Shown here: positions 1 through 5,803 of the stretch, piece by piece
Numbering within the stretch: the stretch's first letter is position 1
How the letters are laid out: each line of letters starts with the position of its first letter
Assembly (NCBI GenBank): GCA_947383065.1
Contig: CANDCB010000065.1
Span: 1 to 5,803, forward strand
DNA length: 5,803 bases
Direction: 5' to 3'
Source: an uncultured Bacillota bacterium
Lineage (GTDB): Bacteria; Bacillota_I; Bacilli_A; RF39; UBA660
Translations under genes and position numbers: made by a program
The notes under the pieces: generated by a model
The model's input: the letters and a program-made list of their open reading frames with translations, nothing else
Database searches by the model: none
Told to the model about the DNA's origin: nothing

Positions 1-49
1 AACAACCCAAGACGTCACACTCTTTCCCTACACGACGCTCTTCCGATCT
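1..49 (+). other. Sequencing adapter left on the contig end (artefact)
   Basis: Bases 17-49 match, over all 33 bases, the standard Illumina TruSeq read-1 adapter (begins ACACTCTTTCCC, ends GCTCTTCCGATCT). The GC-rich composition is unlike everything after it. Bases 1-16 do not match the P5 flow-cell sequence as I recall it. The eight bases just before the adapter (9-16) lie where an i5 index would sit, so they may be an index read into the library molecule, but that is inference. Genomic sequence begins at base 50. This stretch should be trimmed and not interpreted biologically. Confidence 0.97.
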
Positions 50-55
50 AGGAGG
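50..55 (+). promoter_or_regulatory. Ribosome binding site of the first small gene
   Basis: A perfect AGGAGG starts at the first genomic base after the adapter and lies 9 bases before the ATG at 65. In-frame TAA codons at 56-58 and 62-64 rule out any upstream start. The site therefore fixes the start of the 95-residue protein even though the upstream DNA is missing. Confidence 0.85.
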
Positions 56-64
56 TAATCTTAA

Positions 65-352
65 ATGACATATCTTAGTGAAGTAGGTTTTAGTGAAGAA
101 ATAATTAGGCTTATAGAAAGTAATTTACCATCTAAGGCTTTATTGGAAATAAATAAAAAAGAAAATGTAGTTTTGACTAATATAAAATATTTGAAAGATT
201 TAGGAGTAACAAATTATATTGAAGCTTTTATAAAGTTTTATAATATGTTTTTACTTGATAATAATACATTTGATGAAATATTTTCTAAATATGATAAAGA
301 TGATTTGGTGGCAAAGTTAGAAAAAAATGTTGCTATAATGGAATATTTGTAA
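65..352 (+). CDS. Small helical protein of unknown function, possibly mTERF-like repeats
   Basis: I do not recognise this 95-residue protein as a named family. It is rich in Leu, Ile, Lys, Glu and Asn, has no Cys or Trp, no signal peptide and no membrane segment, so it is probably a soluble, all-helical cytoplasmic protein. Residues 3-28 and 42-66 look like two copies of one unit: YLSEVGFS followed by an amphipathic helix and LLE, then YLKDLGVT followed by a helix and LLD. A third, weaker copy may run from about 72 to 95. The pattern of YL, then LG(V/F), then a helix ending in LL resembles the helical repeats of mTERF nucleic-acid-binding proteins, which is an inference by eye. The start is well supported by AGGAGG 9 bases upstream. 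A terminator follows, so it is probably transcribed separately from the pcrA operon, and its own promoter lies outside the window. Confidence 0.85.
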   Translation: MTYLSEVGFSEEIIRLIESNLPSKALLEINKKENVVLTNIKYLKDLGVTNYIEAFIKFYNMFLLDNNTFDEIFSKYDKDDLVAKLEKNVAIMEYL

Positions 353-363
353 TTTTAAAGAAT

Positions 364-395
364 AAAAAGGCAGGATATAGAATTTCTGTTTTTTT
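364..395 (+). terminator. Weak intrinsic terminator after the 95-residue gene
   Basis: A stem forms between 364-375 and 384-395: five A-U pairs, two G-U wobbles (369-370), CAG with CUG (371-373 with 386-388), then one G-U and one A-U. The loop is about 8 bases. The 3' arm ends in seven Ts, which also act as the U-tract. The stem is AU/GU-rich and so weak on its own, but position, 12 bases past the stop codon, and the T-run support the call. Confidence 0.5.
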
Positions 396-464
396 ATTGT
401 TAAATTTTTTGGTTGTGTTAAACAAAAGTTCGTGTTATGATTATGAAATGTAAGTATTATTATA

Positions 465-473
465 TGTTATAAT
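465..473 (+). promoter_or_regulatory. Extended -10 promoter for the pcrA operon
   Basis: TGTTATAAT gives a perfect TATAAT hexamer (468-473) with the TG of an extended -10 one base upstream. At normal spacing (around 443-450) there is no good -35 hexamer, which is acceptable for an extended -10 sigma-70/SigA promoter. Transcription would start near 479-481, leaving a leader of only about 15 bases that begins at the ribosome binding site. In such AT-rich DNA chance TATAAT matches are common; the TG and the position raise confidence. Confidence 0.55.
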
Positions 474-478
474 TATTT

Positions 479-485
479 AAAGGAG
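479..485 (+). promoter_or_regulatory. Ribosome binding site of pcrA
   Basis: AAAGGAG lies 10 bases before the ATG at 496. It overlaps the predicted transcription start of the extended -10 promoter, so the mRNA leader may be very short. Confidence 0.75.
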
Positions 486-495
486 TAGACGCATT

Positions 496-2583
496 ATGGA
501 TTATTTGACTGGTTTAAATGAGAAACAAAAGGAGGCTGTTTTGCATAAAGATGGGCCTTGTTTGGTATTGGCTGGAGCGGGATCTGGGAAGACAAGAGTT
601 TTAACAACAAGGATTGCATGTTTAATTGATAGTGGGATTCCTTCTTATAATATTTTAGCGATTACATTTACTAATAAAGCGGCAAAAGAAATGAGAGAAA
701 GGTTAGAGAATTTAGTTCCTGATAATAATTCTTTTGTGGGAACATTTCATGCTTTAGGAGTTAGAATTATTAGGGAAAATGCTCTTTTGTTGGGGTTAAG
801 TAGAGATTTTTCTATATTAGATAGTGATGATGTTTTATCTATTATTAAAAAAATAATGAAAGATAATAATTATGATGTAAAATTAGTGGCTCCTGCTTAT
901 ATTAGAAATAGGATAAGTAGTATTAAAAATGAAATGTTAACAGGGGATGAGATACAAAAGTTTTATAATACTCCACAAGATAAAATTGCGGAAAAGGTAT
1001 ATTATGAATATATAGATATTTTGAAAAAGAATAATTCGGTTGATTTTGATGATTTACTTAGATTGCCTGTTAGATTATTTATGGAGAATAAAGATGTATT
1101 AGAAAGATATCAAGAAAAATTTAAATATATATTGATAGATGAGTATCAAGATACGAATGAAGTTCAATATAAGTTTTCAAAATTATTAGCCAGAAAATAT
1201 AAAAATATTTTTATTGTTGGCGATCCTGATCAGTCGATTTATATGTTTAGAGGAGCAAATTTTAGAAATATTTTGAATTTTGAAAAAGATTATAAAGATA
1301 CTAAGGTTATTCCTTTGGAAGAAAATTATCGTTCAACTAAGTATATTTTAGATGCTGCTAATTCAGTTATTAAAAATAATAAGGAGCGTAAAGAAAAAAA
1401 TTTATGGAGTAATAATGGAGAAGGATGTAAGACTAAATATTTAAGAGCTTATGATGGAAAACATGAAGTTCAATTAGTAATAGATGAAATAAAAAGATTA
1501 GTTGCTGACGGTTATCTAAATAGTCAAATTGCTGTATTATATAGAACTAATGCGCAAGCGCGTTTAGTTGAAGAAATGTTTTTGAAGGCTGGTCTTCCTT
1601 ATAAAGTTGTTGGAAGTTATTATTTTTATTCTCGTAAAGAAATTAAGGATTTAATTTGTTATTTAAGGTTAATACTAAATAATAATGATGAAATAAGTCT
1701 TAGAAGGGTAATTAATGTTCCTAAAAGAGGAATTGGAGAATCAACATTAGCCAGATTAGAAGAAGAAGCGAAAAATGAGGGAAAATCGATTTTTGAGGTT
1801 ATTTCTAAAGGAAAAGAGTTATTGTTTAAAGAGTTAATTTTACATATGAGTCAAGAAAGTGAAAATTTGTCTTTAACTGATTTGATTGATTTAGTTTTAG
1901 ATGAAACGGGTATGCGTGATGAATATATTAATGATAAGAGTTTAGAAAGTGATTTGAGATTAGAAAACTTAGAAGAATTTAAATCTATAACAAAGACTTT
2001 TGAAGATCGAACAGGTTCAGCTTCTTTAGCAGACTTTTTAGAAGAAGTTAGTTTAATTGCAGATATTACAGAACATCAAAATCAGGACGATGTAGTGACT
2101 TTAATGACGATACATAGTGCTAAAGGGTTGGAATTTGAAGTGGTATTTTTGATAGGTATGGAAGATGGTATTTTCCCACATCAAAATTCAATTTATGAAG
2201 AAGGGGGACTTGAAGAAGAACGAAGACTATGTTATGTTGGTATTACAAGAGCTAAAGAAAAGTTATATATATCTAATGCTAAAAGAAGAATGTTATATGG
2301 TAAAGATGTAGTTAATTCACCGAGTAGGTTTATTAAGGAAATTGATTCAGAGTTATTAGAGATAGATAATGATAAAATGATGCCTGAAGAAAAAATAATA
2401 AGGGAAGATTTATATCATAATGATAGTGATGTTACTTTTAATGATGGTGATGTTATAATGCACATGATATATGGTCGAGGAGTTGTTATTGAAGTAAAAG
2501 GAGATTTTATTACAGTAGCTTTTGCAAAAAATTATGGGATAAAGAAATTGTTAAAGAACCATAAAAGTATTAAAAAAATATAG
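496..2583 (+). CDS. pcrA: ATP-dependent 3'-5' DNA helicase PcrA (UvrD/Rep family)
   Basis: Superfamily 1A helicase that translocates 3' to 5' on single-stranded DNA in the cytoplasm. The family acts in nucleotide excision repair, removes RecA or stalled RNA polymerase, and supports rolling-circle plasmid replication. All core motifs are visible: Q motif (LNEKQ, 7-11), Walker A AGAGSGKT (26-33, Lys32), motif Ia (TFTNKAA, 57-63), Ib (GTFHALG, 82-88), motif II DEYQDTN (215-221), motif III GDPDQSIYMFRGA (242-254), motif IV EENYRST (275-281, Arg279), IVa (345-356), a 2B-domain GIG element (VPKRGIG, 408-414), motif V TIHSAKGLEF (538-547) and motif VI VGITRA (581-586, Arg585). The C-terminal 648-695 matches the Tudor-like tail that binds RNA polymerase in PcrA/UvrD. 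At 695 residues it is slightly short for the family (about 720-740), mostly in domain 2B. Phe251 replaces the usual motif III tryptophan. First gene of a three-gene operon. Confidence 0.97.
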   Translation: MDYLTGLNEKQKEAVLHKDGPCLVLAGAGSGKTRVLTTRIACLIDSGIPSYNILAITFTNKAAKEMRERLENLVPDNNSFVGTFHALGVRIIRENALLLGLSRDFSILDSDDVLSIIKKIMKDNNYDVKLVAPAYIRNRISSIKNEMLTGDEIQKFYNTPQDKIAEKVYYEYIDILKKNNSVDFDDLLRLPVRLFMENKDVLERYQEKFKYILIDEYQDTNEVQYKFSKLLARKYKNIFIVGDPDQSIYMFRGANFRNILNFEKDYKDTKVIPLEENYRSTKYILDAANSVIKNNKERKEKNLWSNNGEGCKTKYLRAYDGKHEVQLVIDEIKRLVADGYLNSQIAVLYRTNAQARLVEEMFLKAGLPYKVVGSYYFYSRKEIKDLICYLRLILNNNDEISLRRVINVPKRGIGESTLARLEEEAKNEGKSIFEVISKGKELLFKELILHMSQESENLSLTDLIDLVLDETGMRDEYINDKSLESDLRLENLEEFKSITKTFEDRTGSASLADFLEEVSLIADITEHQNQDDVVTLMTIHSAKGLEFEVVFLIGMEDGIFPHQNSIYEEGGLEEERRLCYVGITRAKEKLYISNAKRRMLYGKDVVNSPSRFIKEIDSELLEIDNDKMMPEEKIIREDLYHNDSDVTFNDGDVIMHMIYGRGVVIEVKGDFITVAFAKNYGIKKLLKNHKSIKKI

Positions 2584-2603
2584 TTTTAAGAAAGAGGATA
2601 GTT

Positions 2604-5498
<2,895 letters not shown>

Positions 5499-5520
5499 AT
5501 GGTTAGTAATGTTTAAACAA

Positions 5521-5549
5521 TTGCTTAAAAGCATATAATGTAGTATAAT
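5521..5549 (+). promoter_or_regulatory. Promoter of the membrane-protein gene
   Basis: TTGCTT (5521-5526) and a perfect TATAAT (5544-5549) are separated by the ideal 17 bases. The -35 matches consensus at only three of six positions. A second TATAAT at 5534-5539 has a poorer -35 at the right distance (GTTTAA, 5511-5516). Its place after the ligA terminator and before the AGGAGG at 5565 supports an independent transcription unit. Confidence 0.6.
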
Positions 5550-5564
5550 TTAATTACCTAAATT

Positions 5565-5570
5565 AGGAGG
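5565..5570 (+). promoter_or_regulatory. Ribosome binding site of the membrane-protein gene
   Basis: A perfect AGGAGG lies 8 bases before the ATG at 5579. This fixes the start of an open frame that has no stop inside the window. Confidence 0.85.
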
Positions 5571-5578
5571 TAAAAAGG

Positions 5579-5803
5579 ATGAAAAAGATAAAGCAATTTT
5601 ATAAAGAACATCGTGTATTTACAATTTTAATGGCGGTTGTGATAGTTTGCGCAGTTTTAATGGCAACAGTATTAATTCAGTGTTTTTATATTGGAAATGG
5701 TACTGATAAGTATGGAAATCGTCTTGATGGTATAGAAGATTATGAGATAAGTGAGTCAAGAAGAAGTGATTTTGAACATAATATAGCTAATAATGATAAA
5801 GTA
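5579..5803 (+). CDS. Single-pass membrane-anchored protein, function unknown (3' end missing)
   Basis: The open frame runs from ATG 5579 to the window edge (75 codons, no stop), so only the N-terminus is seen. It starts with a basic segment, MKKIKQFYKEHR (1-12), followed by a hydrophobic stretch of about 25 residues (13-38, VFTILMAVV onward). It then turns polar and charged (NGTDKYGNRLDGIEDYEIS, 40-58). By the positive-inside rule this is a signal anchor with the remainder outside the membrane. Cys24 and Cys35 are preceded by VIV and LIQ, not by a lipobox, so it is probably not a lipoprotein and therefore not an obvious equivalent of CamS/YerH, which follows ligA in Bacillus. No family is recognised. 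It has its own promoter and an AGGAGG site, and lies downstream of the ligA terminator. Confidence 0.8.
   Translation, partial: MKKIKQFYKEHRVFTILMAVVIVCAVLMATVLIQCFYIGNGTDKYGNRLDGIEDYEISESRRSDFEHNIANNDKV

Noticed and set aside
9..16. AAGACGTC containing GACGTC (an AatII site or CRE-like palindrome)
   Set aside because: It lies directly before the Illumina adapter and is probably part of the library construct, not a genomic site.
415..437. Direct repeat of GTGTTA (415-420 and 432-437) upstream of pcrA
   Set aside because: Six bases in two copies is too short to separate from chance, and no third copy is seen.
460..472. TTATA-TGT-TATAA inverted repeat over the pcrA -10 region
   Set aside because: It is made only of A/T arms in very AT-rich DNA and is largely a by-product of the TATAAT hexamer.
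5534..5539. First TATAAT as the main -10 of the membrane-protein gene
   Set aside because: Its -35 at proper distance (GTTTAA) is poorer than the TTGCTT-17-TATAAT arrangement using the second hexamer, so it is noted only as an alternative.

Overview
The window is an AT-rich (roughly 30% G+C by eye), single-strand-biased piece of a bacterial chromosome, most likely from a low-GC member of the Bacillota/Mycoplasmatota such as an uncultured gut Bacilli lineage (RF39-like). This guess rests on base composition, strong AGGAGG-type ribosome binding sites, and the PcrA and LigA sequences, not on a database match. All seven Trp codons in the three long genes are TGG, and the one in-frame TGA sits where a gene should end. 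This favours the standard bacterial code over the mycoplasma TGA=Trp code.

Layout: bases 1-49 are not genomic. They contain an exact Illumina read-1 adapter (17-49) preceded by 16 bases of unknown, probably also technical, origin, so the true contig begins at base 50. Next comes a small gene (65-352) for a 95-residue helical protein with faint internal repeats resembling mTERF motifs, closed by a weak intrinsic terminator. A short regulatory gap with an extended -10 promoter leads into a tight three-gene operon: pcrA (UvrD/Rep-type helicase), a sugar-phosphate nucleotidyltransferase of unknown substrate, and ligA (NAD-dependent DNA ligase). The gaps are 20 and 4 bases. A hairpin-plus-T-run terminator overlaps the ligA stop codon. 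A new promoter then drives a membrane-anchored protein gene that runs off the right edge.

PcrA and LigA belong together functionally: the helicase unwinds DNA and clears obstacles during repair and replication, and the ligase seals nicks. A pcrA-ligA pairing is classical in Bacillota. The nucleotidyltransferase wedged between them is the odd member and has no obvious link to DNA repair. No mobile element, CRISPR array, tRNA or rRNA is visible. The window is mainly a housekeeping locus, and its least explained parts are the two small flanking proteins and the nucleotidyltransferase.
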